DNA of 64,000 nt from Vespula vulgaris (GCF_905475345.1 NC_066597.1:5117001-5181000); one strand, 5' to 3'; shown: positions 36,611 to 49,041, counted from the stretch's first letter. The notes: generated by a model from the sequence alone, not told the origin. Numbers and translations are program-made.

Positions 36611-39600
36611 AACCTTTGATGCGAATTTTTCGTTCGATGTTCATAATGCAACTCATCTGACCAACTATCCTGGAAGATATTTGGAAAATTAAAGAAAGAA
36701 ATAATGAGGAATTTTATAAAACAATCTATGAAAAAAAAGGCCAAAACTGATTTCTAATTAGTATCCGGAATGTTTGTTTCCAATATTTTTTAATAATTTC
36801 ATGTGCTGTTCCTTATACTATTCTTTTCGCATGAAAAACAGCTATCTTAACAGGTAAGGTCAAAATAAACATAAGGATGCTTCAGTCTGGAAGCCTCTTA
36901 AATTTATTTCTAGCCTTCAGAAAATACACAAGACGAAAAAAAAATACCTAAATCTCCGACAATGCTAGGCCAAGTGTTTTTTATTCCACGTTTATATCAC
37001 AGTATGCTTACGACTAAATTTCTCAAGGTCAAACATTTTGTATCGTTATAAATTACCCATGAGAGAAAGTCCAATGGGTGTTGCTTAGGGGATGTATTTA
37101 TATCAATATATAATAATTGTTGAAACAGAGTTACGACTCTGCATTCCTTTTATATTGATTTATGTTTTAATTATGTAAATATATCTAAAAATTAATTTTA
37201 TTTATGGATGACTGAGATCAAATCAATATATATATATATATATAATTTAATAAAGAATACAATAGATACTTATACTAAATAAAGAGTTTCCAAGAGAATA
37301 AGGAAAATCATTGGTCGAACCAGTCTTGGATTTCCGTTAGCTGTTAAAATTACGCGTTAATATTTAGTTCAAACATCGAGCGTGTTAAAAAGAACGCAGT
37401 CGGTTGGTCCATCGATGATTCTCTTGTGTGTTTCTTGCTTGGGATCGAGAATCGTGGTAACAGTCGGTGGAAAACGAGGTACGCGATTCGTGGGAAAATC
37501 GATTGGTTTCGTTCGAAAATTCGAAAAGGATAGCTGACATCGACGAGAGAAGTGAAAGGGATGAAAGGGGTAAAACAGACGAAATTGAAATTCTGCTTCG
37601 AAAATCTACGCCACGTTTTATTGCCGTTTGACGTTAGAAACAATCGAATTATTAGCTATCGATCGAACGTTTCAAATACCCTAGTGATCCCAGTTTTTTC
37701 CGATTCTAACTTCGTATTCGATTAAAGAGAGAAATAGGAAAACAGAGAGGAATAGAGAGAGAGAGAAAAAGACGATTTAGAAAAAAGTCGGAAAAAATCA
37801 GAAAAAGTATAAAAGAAAAAAGTGCTTAACGAGGGTAACCTCTTGATATAATTTTTGTTGGAATAAAATTAAATCATTCATGGATAATAAGAATTGCCAA
37901 CATTGAATTGTGTTCTTTAGAAACCGTCGTCTACTGGTCGTTTCGACAAACGGTCGATTAGAAAAACATCAAAAAAGATTTCACTTTAGAATAACTCGAA
38001 CCACGGACGTGTTTCTCGACTCTTTTTTCTCAAACATTCAAGAAAAACAGTCGTTTGAGTTCGATTATGAGATAGTGCCGATACTTTAAATATATTTACT
38101 CATTTTTTTTTAAAAAGTCTTCAATGGCAAAAATAGGAAAATAATTAAAAAAACTAATCGTTATCATCGAGATTATTTAATCTAGATTATCGAATCGATA
38201 TTGAATAAATAAAATCGAAACGTACAATCTTTTTCGTGACAACTACATATACTTAAAAGAAAGAGAAAGAGAGAAGTACTTTCTTCGACTTTCATTGGGA
38301 ACTTTTTGTCCGAGAAAGAAACTTTCCTTTCTCTCTCTCTTTTTCTTTCTTTCTTTCTTTCTCTCTCTTGTACATGTCGTCTCGATCGAAGGAAAGCTTT
38401 CGCAGAAGAAATTTCGTAAAAAGGAAGAAAAGAAGGATGGTTTCGGTGGTCGATGAAGCGAGAAGGGTGAAGAGAAAGATAGATCTATAGAAATAGAGAG
38501 AAAGAGAGAGAGAGAGAGAAGATAAACCACATCGAATGTTTCGAGGGCGGTGAACGAGATCGATTTGCGGTGATCGACCGGACGTCGAAAATCGTGGCGC
38601 TTAGTTACGCCGAGGACTAAAGCGGAATTAAGGGAGGACGTTGTATTTCTCTCTCTTTCCCTCTACTTCCCTGTCTTTCTCTGTTTCTCACTCTTTCTCT
38701 CCTTTTCTCTCTATTTCTCTCTTGTTCCTTGTAGAATTAACGTTAACCACGAAGCTACTAATTGGGGACTGGTTTGGCACGGAGGGTGCTGAGAGAAAGG
38801 GTTGAAAGGCAGAGTAAAAAGTATCTCCTAACGAAGAAGGGTTCGTCCTTTAACCTTCACCTTAGAAGATCAACTATCATAGATAGAAGATCAACTACTT
38901 ATAGATATATCGACAAAGAAAATAGAAAAAAGAAAAAAATATCGAATTAATCTTTTATACGAAATAGAAGAGATTATTGAAAGGGTGACCTCTCGATTGC
39001 TTTGGTACAACGTGAAAGATGATACATTCGAAAATAAGATTCTTTTTATTATTATTTATACTGTATGCCATTGTTGTTGCGTATAGTGATTCGAAGATTG
39101 TAAAAAGAACAACGAGGATACTTGCTTTTCGAAAGGGCAGCACTTTTTTTGTAAGTATATTCGAAGATTTGTTACTGTTTCTTTATTTTTTTAGTTTTAT
39201 GATGTCATACGTATGTTCTGTTTCGAGATCAGAAAAAAATAGATCAAAGAAAAGAAAAAAAAAATGAAAAAGGAAAACAATGAAAAATGAAAGCTATTGT
39301 AAATTACTAGGTACGTTATTACTCGATGCATTGTTGTTGATAACCATGAAATTTAATATAAAACTTGATTTTCTCTACGAGGACGTTCCGGTATCGAGAT
39401 AATTAAAAGTTTTACGTCCCGACCAAAGTAAGCAAGTAGTATATCGGATGAAAGTTATCGCGTTAAAAGTAGAAACGATGAGAAGGATGCAGAAAAAGAA
39501 AAAAAAAGTGAAGTGAAATGAGAAGTCAAACGCAGAGAGATGGAGGTACATATAATTATTAGTGGAAAGGGACAAAAATAATCGATCGATGAAAATGTTT

Positions 39601-40798
39601 AACCTAACTTCTGAAGTATTTTAGTGAAAGCAACGTATAGTTATTTTAAAGGGAAAAAAATCATTTTTGTCATATTATCTATTGTATTTTGGTTGATATC
39701 GGTATCCACGAAATATCATCGAGAAAAGTAAATAATTTATTTATCCGGTATATGGGAAGAGTCTAGCTCCTAATTTATAAATCGGTACAGAATCCGCTGA
39801 TATCTAATATTTTCTGATATTATGAAAAGAAAACTGTTTCACAAATGAAGGATACATTTCATGACACGTAGTAGAACGACAAGTTATATAGTTAGAGTTC
39901 TCCAGATAGATCTCCGACATTTTTCTTTCTTTCTTCTCTTCTTCTTCTTTCTTTTTTTAATATAATATTTTTAAATCCACAAGCAAAGATTCAATCGAAT
40001 TAACCTTTCTAATCGCGTCTCTCATTCTCTATACTTTTTTAGTCCATCACCTACCTTTCTATCGTTCATTGAGCGAGCTATTAAATCCAAAACGTTAGAG
40101 AGCATTATTAAATCCTCTTAAGTCCCGTTTAAACCGGATATATCCGATCTGACAATTTTTACCTTTACTTGCGAAAATCGGATTTACTCTCGTTCACCTC
40201 TCCGCCATCTCTTTCACCCTTCTTCTCCTTTCCTTCTATTCTGTTTTAACCATTAGTCCTGTCTGTCGTTCCGTGTAATCCACGGAACGAACATAATTGC
40301 AGAGGAATTTCAATTTTCTTCTGTTTTCGTGAATTTCTTCAGGTCGATAATTAAAATTTTTCATTTATTGTTCGTCATAGTGATATTTCTGAAGACTTTT
40401 CGGAGACACTCTATGAAATTTTATACACACACACATACATAAGCGTATTGATAATCATTAATATATGTTCATTGATTATCTTACAATTTAACGCAAGATT
40501 ATGTTCAATGTTAAGTGATATGGTTATTCGATAAATCGATTTTATGCTTCGTAAATTTCATCATTGATTTTCTTTACATCAAATCCTTTGATTTGGAATG
40601 ATTGAACTTCCTTTCTGTTCAGATCATTATTTTTTTAATCTCTTTTAAACACAGACATATTTACGTCTAATCAAATAAAAAAGAGGAAATGATTGCTCGA
40701 TTAATTATTATCTTTTTGAAAAAAGACATTATTCGTACATAGAGAAGATAGAAATAGTTGTACATATATCGTATAATACAAAAAGTAAAGCTATACAT

Positions 40799-40993
40799 AC
40801 TTGCGAACAGTCTAAATCTGTGGAAACCTTTACTAATGAAGCCGCCTGGACTCCCTTTGATGCGCTCATCGTCATCGCAGCGAGCTTTATAAACTCTCTC
40901 AGCAGAAAATATCGAGCGGTTCTCTCTTCTGGAATTAACCCGTGGACGGTGCCGCGGGGACATAGATTTTTCATTAGATTTCCCTGTCAGTTC
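40799..40993 (-). other. candidate minus-strand exon, unrecognised
   Basis: A GC-richer block is bounded on the minus strand by a good acceptor (a CT-rich tract ending ATCTCATCGTAG, exon from about 40993) and a GTATGT donor after a CAA codon (exon end about 40807). One frame starts MKNLCPRGTVHGLIPEERTA and stays open to the donor in phase 0. A second minus frame and a plus frame are also open, so the reading frame is not settled. I recognise no family. Confidence 0.3.
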
Positions 40994-41039
40994 TTCCACG
41001 TTGCTACGATGAGATAGAGAGAGAAGAAGAAGAAGAAGA

Positions 41040-41074
<35 letters not shown>

Positions 41075-41399
41075 TAGACAGACAGGAGTTACCGTGGAAA
41101 CTATTCGTTAAAGGTATCGCATATATGTACGTACATAGGTGTACTATATATATATATATATATATACATACACATAAAGATACTTTCATAATTAACGGAC
41201 ATAGAAAGAGCATACCAACAAATCTCTGTACTCGTATGTGACCCCATAAAGAAGCCACTTCTTTTTTTCTCAACATCGAAAAAAAAAGAACAAATTTTCA
41301 TTCCGCTAGACGATTCATTTCCGTTCGAAGTCCAGTTAACATTCGAGAATAGCACCAGGTGTTTCAAAGCATCCTTTCTAGCTGTATATCTATGTGGTG

Positions 41400-41610
41400 A
41401 TACGGTGAAATAGGGTTGGTAGGGGGTATATCAGGAGGTGGATCCATCCTTTAACGATGGAAGAATTATGGCGGCGGTAAGCACCGATACGGTGGCACAC
41501 TTACGAGCGAGTGCACGGTAATGTCAATGAAACCACGCTGTTTAGTAGCTGCACTCTCTCATGGCGACGCTCCGTAAGAGCATCCTACGAAAGACGATCA
41601 TATATAACTT
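41400..41610. other. GC-rich island with a start-codon/donor arrangement
   Basis: On the + strand ATGGAAGAATTATGGCGGCG is followed directly by GTAAGC, a start codon with a consensus donor 20 bp later. The surrounding 200 bp is clearly GC-richer than its neighbours. It could be a first exon or promoter of an unidentified gene, or a conserved regulatory island. No downstream exon could be matched. Confidence 0.25.
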
Positions 41611-42882
41611 TATTTTTCGTTGGAGAGAGTTGACGATCGTTTGTAAAATCCAAACTGAGGAAAAAGTTCTTTATAATTCGTAAAACAAACAAAATGAATT
41701 CCGGCGAATCGAAAATATCAATCAATTGTTCAATCGATTGTGTAACACGATAAAACGTTGTATTATCATTTTTTATCGAATAAAGCCTTGCGAAAGAACA
41801 TGTTGATTCAATACAAGCTTACGGATAAAATTAACATTTTATCGTTTTTATCAAATGTTTTACTCGAAAACATTATTTTATTTTCGATTCAATTCATGTT
41901 ACAAACCGCATATATTTTGCAACGATTACGATAATGTTTCGAATAAAATTTTGAAGGACGCCAAAGATATAAAAGATCTTAAATATTCGTACATATACGC
42001 AATGAGCAATACTGAATATACGCTTTTTATAGCACAATAATTTTTTTAAAACTCTATCAAACAATTTGATTCCTTTCTAAAAAGTTACAAGGATTAATTC
42101 ACTAAATTATCGTGTAAAAGAAATTTTTTAAAAATTGCAGTTAGTTCTGGAATCACAAAGCACAAAGTAAATATTGCTTTTTATAACTTTTTTATCTTGG
42201 CCTGTAATAAACATTTAAATGACATTTTGAAATTTTGTCATTTATATGTGAAAATAAGCGACAGGCATTGAAATATATCAAAATCTGCAGATTTTAGATA
42301 AAAACTCGTAAAAACTACGATTTTTATCATTTTTATCTGTTCGTAGATTACCGCAGCGTTAATCGATTTCGATGGAATTTTCAACATGTATATAATGGAA
42401 ATAAAATGTCTTATTTAAAATTTTCATTACAGGCTCAGAAAAAAAAGTTGTAAAAAGCGACCTTTTTCCTTTTTCTTCGTAATACCAAAATCAACTACAA
42501 TATTTGCAAAATTCTTTTTCTTTTGTTAGATGTCTAGTAAACTTTAACTTCTCCAAAAAGAAAAGAAGAATCAAGTCATTCGATCGAATTTTAAAAGAAG
42601 TTATTCTGTTGTAAAAAGCGTCTATTCAATTGCGCATGATTATTATCTATATACGTAAGTATGTGTGTGTACGAGTATACTAGTACGAGAATACAATTGA
42701 AAGGTCGAAGGGAGAAGGACGTTCTCACGATACTATCCTGAAAGGCATTCTCGATTTATCACTCAGGCTCTCTCAAGGGAAAACGAGAGATGCATTTTAC
42801 TCTCGCATCTTTAAGAATGCAACGAGAATTATGAAAGTTCGCGATAATGCTCAAGCCTTCGTAGTTCGTGCTTTCGCGAAGA

Positions 42883-42887
<5 letters not shown>

Positions 42888-42938
<51 letters not shown>
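42888..42938. repeat. (GA)n microsatellite
   Basis: Perfect GA run of about 50 bp. Confidence 0.95.
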
Positions 42939-42943
<5 letters not shown>

Positions 42944-44542
42944 GAGAAGGTTAGGGCTCTTGGGTCGAGCTATATAAACCGATCGAAATTTGTCATTGTC
43001 GTCCTGGTTTCTATCGATCGTTTCTAAGAACACCGAGAAACGTCGTTGCAAAATGCAAATACCTTAGCTCGATTTATCATTCACGATTTCTTGAGAATCC
43101 TACGAATGATGTCGGTTTTTTTTTCAAAAAGAGAGAGAAACAGAGAGAAAAAGAGAAAGAGATGTTTGAATCGAGAATATAATTGTTTACTATCTTTTAT
43201 CTTCGTTTCAAATGTTCTCTGCGTGTGCCGTATGATCGATCGGACAGAAACCAAACTGTTCTAAGTGAAAGTAACGATTAAAAGGAACAATCAAAGTATA
43301 TATTGTTTCCATTATATTCGCAATTATTTTTAAGAGTACGCGGTTAATTATATTGCTTTAACGGAGTCGCCGTTATTTGAAAAATCATGGAAACGTTTAT
43401 GGATCGTTATTATTACATCAAGAACGTCGTTACTTTTGTCCTTATCGTGGAAAATAAAAAGGAAGTTCGTTTGAGTATAACATTTAGCGAGAACGACTGG
43501 TTATATTGATAATTAACGAAATAAATAGTTACCTTTCGTATTAATATCGTCGATATTATTTATCTGGTTATTAAAGATCGTAGATTTCTTCTTATCAATT
43601 ATTCATTTTTTATAATTCGTTTTTTCTTTTATTTTCTTTGTTCTTGTTTCTTGTTTCTTTTTTTTCAATAATCTTCATTCTTCCTTTGTTCATTTGAATT
43701 ATATCACAGATTAGAATTTGTTGAATCTGGATGTTCACCTGGAATTTTTCGTACTGTTATATCGTTACAAAGAGTTTCGTTTCCTGTTCCCTCCTCTCAT
43801 ACCTCTTCCTGTAGATGTTCACCCTCATCGAAATCGTTCCAATCTCCCTTTTGCGATAAATCAACTGACTCTCATCCACATGGATGTATACGCACACATC
43901 GAAACATTTTCCCAAGACGCATGCCTATAAGTCATAGAAAATCTCTAAGATTTATAACCCTCATTCTTTCGAACATTTCAAAGTCGTAGACCGATCAAAC
44001 CCATGGAAATTCTACGGTAAATTCAACCCACGTATACTCCGTCTAAGGCAGAATAAGACTCGTCGACAGTGGCAATTTCGAAGATATTCTATTTTGGATG
44101 AATTAACTTGATGATGATTACGACTAATTACGCGTGTATAACATAATAATTAAAATAAACTGAGAATTATTATGTATGACGGTATATTACGGTAATACAT
44201 AGTAATATATAGTAACATATAGTAATATTAATCCTTTGAAGTGTAATTTATATTCCTAGCTTATTTTCAACCAACTATGATCTGAGTTCTCTTGCTTTTG
44301 ATATCTCATGTACACATGTACACATATACTTTCAAATTAACTTTTAGATGAAACTATTTCTTACTTATTTTTTTTTATTAACCAAATGATATATCGCGTC
44401 AAAGATAATTTCATGCTGAAAAGGATTAAATATAAAATATAGCAATATATTATATTTTATAATAATAATAATAATAACAATAATAATATATATATATAAT
44501 TATATTTATAATAAGTATTTAATAAATATATTAAATACATTA

Positions 44543-44914
44543 TTAAAATAGTATAATAATATATTTTATGATAGTCAGCATCGAAATTATAAAACTAGAG
44601 CAAACTTTTTGCCATTTTCGATATATTTCTTGAAGAAAGTGTAAGTCCCGTGGCTTGTTTGCATCCGGCGAAAGGTCTGCTTCCGATTTCGTAGTAGGAG
44701 AATACTGGTAGAGGTAAAACCGAGGCGGCTTGATGGTGATGGTGATGTTAGTGGTAGTGGTGGTTGTTGGATACTCTCGGTTGACAAACGGCTTGCCAGA
44801 TCCAGGCGACGAGCCTCTGGCTCCCCTATCGTGCCGGCGTTGGCTTTTGCCACGTTTACACGGGCGCAATACCTCGACGATATAGAGTTTAATAGCAACT
44901 AGAGCCAGTACCAC
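44543..44914 (-). other. candidate minus-strand coding exon, unrecognised
   Basis: A GC-richer block whose minus strand is open for about 123 codons. The frame begins with a hydrophobic stretch (VVLALVAIKLYIVEVL), then a basic segment (RPCKRGKSQRRHDRGARG), a Thr-rich run, and PPRFYLYQYSPTTKSEADLSP. It ends in AT-rich sequence and a stop. An acceptor-like GGTAGGGCCAG lies directly before the frame. There is no in-frame ATG at the start, so if it is real it is an internal or terminal exon. A second minus frame (44587-44898) is also open. No family is recognised. Confidence 0.3.
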
Positions 44915-45325
44915 CTGGCCCTACCACTCTGTTTCTGCCAACTTTCTGTCGGATAGTGAGTAAGAGAGAGAAAGGAAGTGTGTGTGTGTGTGTGTATGAA
45001 AACTGGTCGAGAGTCTGGACGACATATATACGTTCGTCCTTTCACCTTCCCTCCATCTTTTTCTTTCTCTTTCTCTTTCTTTTTCTCTCTCTTTCCAGCC
45101 TTAGAAAATCCCTGCGGAATTGTAGACTGTGGTAAAATGGAATACGCGTCGCTTCAAAGTTAGAAGTCTGTGAGAAGCCTCATTCTAAAGGCTAGGCCGT
45201 TTCTTAACGTCAAACGGAGAACCCCAAGATGTCTTATACGCCGACCATTTGGTTATCCTTAAAGGACTCCGTTCAAGGTAATTCTCGCTTAAGATGAGAG
45301 AAAGGAAAGCTATAGCTGTACGTGT

Positions 45326-45552
45326 ATGAGTTATATGTATATCAATTTCAAATGTAACACGCGGATTTTCTTTTTTCTCCTTTCTATCATCCTCGAAGCC
45401 CTTCTTTTTCTCTTGACTACTTCCCTACCATACTATCCATCGCTTTTGCATAAACTTGGAAAATTTGTAGAATTTCGTTCGTTCGACGTTCTCGAAAGCG
45501 CCTTATCGTATTCCCTGTGGTATTTCACCGATCCGAAAGTGGATTTACGTAG
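45326..45552 (+). pseudogene. possible broken DM4/12 first exon
   Basis: An ATG at 45326 opens a frame with a signal-peptide-like hydrophobic run (IFFFLLSIILEALLFLL). About 50 bp after that run, a different frame reads RRSRKRLIVFP at 45484-45516. This resembles the R-x-K-R-Y-L-I-F-P signature at the end of DM4/12 first exons, but the usual G-S-N-x-Q and a phase 0 donor are absent. A frameshifted remnant of the missing first exon of gene A, or of another paralogue, would explain both parts. Chance is a real alternative. Confidence 0.25.
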
Positions 45553-47529
45553 AACTTGTTTCAGTTACAACGATAACATAAGACCGCAAGGAAACGGAAT
45601 AACCATGTCAAGTGTATTGTGATACGAATAAAACGTCGCTTTTTCCAACCGTCGAGTTGTACTATCGAAACAACGCGTTTTTCCTTTTTTTCTTTTTTTT
45701 TGCTACCCTTAGATCATTCCTAGAACATTTATCCTTGATTATAAATAGCCATTTACATGAATAAATACATTCAGTATATTAAATGATGAAAAACTAATAC
45801 AAAATGTAACGATAATTCGTTGAAAGTCGAATGAATCCGTGAGACTTCGCGAATCCGTACGACGGATTTTTTTCTTTTTTTCTTCCTTGAGAACTCGATC
45901 AATAAACATTTCATAAATATTTACTTGGGCCACTATATATTTCAAATAGATCGTGGATGTTAAATTTGTGTAAAGAAGATATTAATCAAATATTCACTTT
46001 ATACTGGGCATAGCATTCCGTTTTCCAAGATGCTGCAATATGAATAAGTTTTCTTTTCCGTATATATGCTATGAGAAGTGGGGTGGTAGGAAAAAGAGAA
46101 AGAATGAGAAAAGTGGTAGCGGCGGAGGGGAGAGGGGTAGAGGAGCTTATCCGAACCATAGTAAAAATATTCCATATTTCAGTCTCTCAGCAAGCATCGA
46201 AGCAGAGCTGGAAGAAAACCGATAGAGAAATGGAACGCGTGTGTCGGATAAACGTGAGATTCTTTTGAGAACGCAATGCTTGTAATACGGAAACTATAAA
46301 TATGGCTACCGCCATGTGTTAAACGTTCTCTATTTCTATCTCTATCTCTCTTTCATTTCAAAAATCGTATCCTAGTCGTAATGGCGAAAAGTTTTGCTCG
46401 GTGAATTGCGACACCCACGATTTGATACTTTTTTTTTCTTTTTTTTTATCTCACTCGTTCTTCTCCCTTCTCTTGTCTCCTTTGTCTCTCACATTTCCAG
46501 TCGAGATTTTCTAAGTAAAACGATAATGTTGAACGCAGTGCTATGTTGTATACGCAGTGTTATAAACATGTCCCATGTACGTTCGTACGACACGTAACCG
46601 TGTCACTCTACTTAAACATTTTCTAGTTGTAATGGTGCTACCCTTCTCTTTTTCTTTTTCTTTCCTTCTCTTTTTCTCTTCTTTCCCTTTTATCACGTCA
46701 CGTCACACATTACTACGTATGTATGTAAATGATATAAGCAATGGCGTTTATTACGTACATCCATTGCAGGTTTTCACGAGGAAATAAAAATGTAACGATT
46801 GATATTATATAAATATATTTCCTATCTTCGTTTCATACGTTATATATTTCTTACGTTAATTATTAATATCACGTTTATCTATTACAGTCTTTATTCTCTG
46901 TTTTCTAAAAAATCTAAAATTTTCTTTTTTTTCAATGCAAATAACTAAACTAAAAAAAAATTCAAAGGACATTTTCCAAGAATAATCTTCGATGAATTTC
47001 GTTTAACTGTTCTCTTTCATTTCAGCTTTATCGAATTTATGGAAAACTTGCGACGGTTCTTTTTTCCCTCCCATGCTATTAAAGCTTTTGGTAGTAGCTG
47101 GTAACTCTTAGAATTGCAGATTTTTCGTTGTTCTTATATTCATTATACTCTCATATATATCTATCCTTTTTGAACGTTGCTTATCATAGTAGGCAAACCG
47201 GTATGGTTGACTCTCAAAGAAGAAGGCTCATATTGAACCTCTATCTCTTTTCTTTTTACTTCTTCTCTCTTCATCTGCGATCTTTCATAATATCGTTATT
47301 TTCCTTTGTCTATCCTTTACTTTTCACGTTATCATTTTCTACATCGTTCTCTTCTTCTCGTCCCAATAAATAGCACGGCACGATAAACGAATTTCTTTTC
47401 TTTTTCATTTTTTTTTCTTTCTTTCATTTATTAAACTTTTTTTTCTTTAAACGAATCTTCAAAGCTTCAAGGATGAATAGATTATATAAGCTGTCTGAAC
47501 TAATCATACTCATTATCGTTTAACTTCAG

Positions 47530-47696
47530 TATAGAATGAATTATAAGATAACATCATTCCCGAAGAGAACACCGATTTTCGCCCAGGCTGCTGGCTTCAA
47601 GGTCGCGTGGGAGTTACCCACAAGCAACTTCTTGGACAATCGTGTCGGCAGATCCCTTTCCGACGTCCACGAGTCCGCGAAGCTCGTTTACGAGAG
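47530..47696 (+). CDS. DM4/12 family gene A, second exon
   Basis: Gene A of a tandem DM4/12 cluster; the family comprises small secreted insect proteins of unknown function. This exon follows the acceptor TTTAACTTCAG, starts in phase 0 and ends AG|GTAATA after 55 codons plus two bases. It encodes TSFPKRTPIFAQAAGFKVAWELP, with the core F-x-V-A-W-E-L-P motif that aligns to L-A-W-E-L-P in gene B, and ends with SDVHESAKLVYE. The AG left at the donor joins the T at 48599 to make Ser, exactly as TC joins C in gene B. The first exon (signal peptide and Y-L-I-F-P motif) was not found upstream. An in-frame ATG at 47536 exists but would give no signal peptide, so I treat this as an internal exon. Confidence 0.8.
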
Positions 47697-48598
47697 GTAA
47701 TAAATACTTAAATAGCGAGTTAATAATGAAATGGACGACTCAACGATTCTAGGATCACGTGGCCTCGAATCGAGAACGTCGGAAGAGTAGATTCTAGGTC
47801 GAAAATGTAAGAGAAAGGGCGAGAGAGAGAGGGAGAGAAAGATATAGAGATATAGAGAGAGAAGGACAGAGAGAAGGTCGAGAGAAGGATGAAAGCCAAA
47901 GAGGCCGGATTTCTGGTCGCTCTCTCCCAAGATTTCCGCGGTAGGAGGCTTAAAGATTGCCCAGTGCAATCTCGTCCTCAAGAAACCTACCCTTCTAGTC
48001 TCCTCCTTGATCCTTCGAATGTCGAACCACGATAAAACTCTTCTCCTTGACTCCCTTCTATCTTCCCTTCTCTCTCTCCTTCTTCTATTCTCCCTTCTTC
48101 CCCCATCCCTATTAAATTAACTTGAATAGAATGTAGAATTGCAATGTTACTCGTAGTATTGTTATCTTGATCAATATATCGTATTTAGCCTAATTGTTTT
48201 ACGAAAGATAACATTTTTTATTATGAATAATAATGACGAATTATTTTACAATATTTTTTTATGAATTGCAGTGAATTTATTAGTTTAAAAAAAAATTAAT
48301 AAATATTGAATAAGTAAAAGCGTAAGTGTGTCGAAACATATCAAACTATAGTTTCCAATATTATTACCTAATCATCAATAATCCAATATTCCAATACTCC
48401 ATACAAATTAATGACAAGTAGGAAATAAAATATAAAATATTTGAAGTGATATATCGATATTAACGAATTTTTTGAAAATAAAATTTTATTTTTAAATGAT
48501 TATTTTTAGCAACAAGAATTAATTATGATAAAATACAAACATCGACGATTTTCCCTTTTTCATTTTCTTCTTTTGTGCGAACGCGGAAAATGTTTCAG

Positions 48599-48706
48599 TC
48601 ATGGTTTCGATGGACACTCTTGTCTTCTGAAGAACATCTGTCATATTCTCGAGTACGTAAAATGGAAGGATGGCGTTATGGCGAAGATATTGAAATTATT
48701 CGTCGG
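48599..48706 (+). CDS. DM4/12 family gene A, third exon
   Basis: Acceptor AATGTTTCAG, donor GG|GTAAGC. It completes the split Ser codon and encodes HGFDGHSCLLKNICHILEYV and a further 15 residues to KLFVG. G-F-D-G-x-S-C-x-L-K-x-x-C is the hallmark cysteine motif of the DM4/12 domain, equivalent to G-I-D-G-R-S-C-V-M-K-A-L-C in gene B. The segment after it is diverged: the usual G-x-F-V-x-x-L-L pattern is replaced by VKWKDGVMAKILKLFVG. The intron before it is 902 bp and the one after is only 63 bp. Confidence 0.83.
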
Positions 48707-48769
48707 GTAAGCGCTTCACATATTAATATCAATTACATGTCTCCGATATTAATCACGTTTCGTTTTCAG

Positions 48770-48905
48770 GCCATACATTAATAACGACACGTCGACCGAT
48801 GCATCGTCGGATTTCTGTCGCGTTCACCTCGAAAATTGTCCATTAGAGTTTCAAGGGGTCAATGCTTTTTCAGAGAGAACTTCCGAACCTTCATCATGTA
48901 ATTGA
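48770..48905 (+). CDS. DM4/12 family gene A, last exon
   Basis: Acceptor CGTTTTCAG. The first base completes a Gly codon from the previous exon. The exon encodes 44 residues starting PYINNDTSTDASSDFCRVHL and ends at TGA (48903-48905). Two cysteines (F-C-x6-C-P) match the C-terminal cysteine spacing expected after the DM4/12 helix, although the usual terminal S-x-x-D-L is replaced by a longer polar tail ending SSCN. The three visible exons give about 136 residues with no stop or frameshift. Confidence 0.78.
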
Positions 48906-49035
48906 AGATGAAGAAAATATCACGTCTAATTTTACTCAATGTACTTACTAAGAAGATAGATTTCGATCTATGATTATTTTTCTATTCGTATTTATACGTT
49001 CGTTCAATATAAAAATTTAGACGATCACACATATA

Positions 49036-49041
49036 AATAAA
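49036..49041 (+). terminator. candidate poly(A) signal for gene A
   Basis: AATAAA 131 bp after the gene A stop codon, in AT-rich sequence. Others may lie further on. Confidence 0.4.

Larger units (their letters stand above)
33001..47529. other. intergenic region with candidate exons, no named gene
   Basis: AT-rich with fewer long microsatellites than 16.7-33 kb. It contains a GC-richer patch at 33880-34020 (open frame of about 50 codons, not recognised), a degenerate tandem repeat at 36342-36610, two possible minus-strand exons (40.8-41.0 and 44.5-44.9 kb), a GC-rich island at 41.4-41.6 kb, and a possible broken DM4/12 first exon at 45.3-45.55 kb. Nothing else is supported. Confidence 0.6.

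Noticed and set aside
43718..43930. Open frame with FRFLFPPLIPLP, considered as a DM4/12 first exon
   Set aside because: No G-S-N-x-Q ending, no donor in phase, and no signal peptide. It is likely chance.
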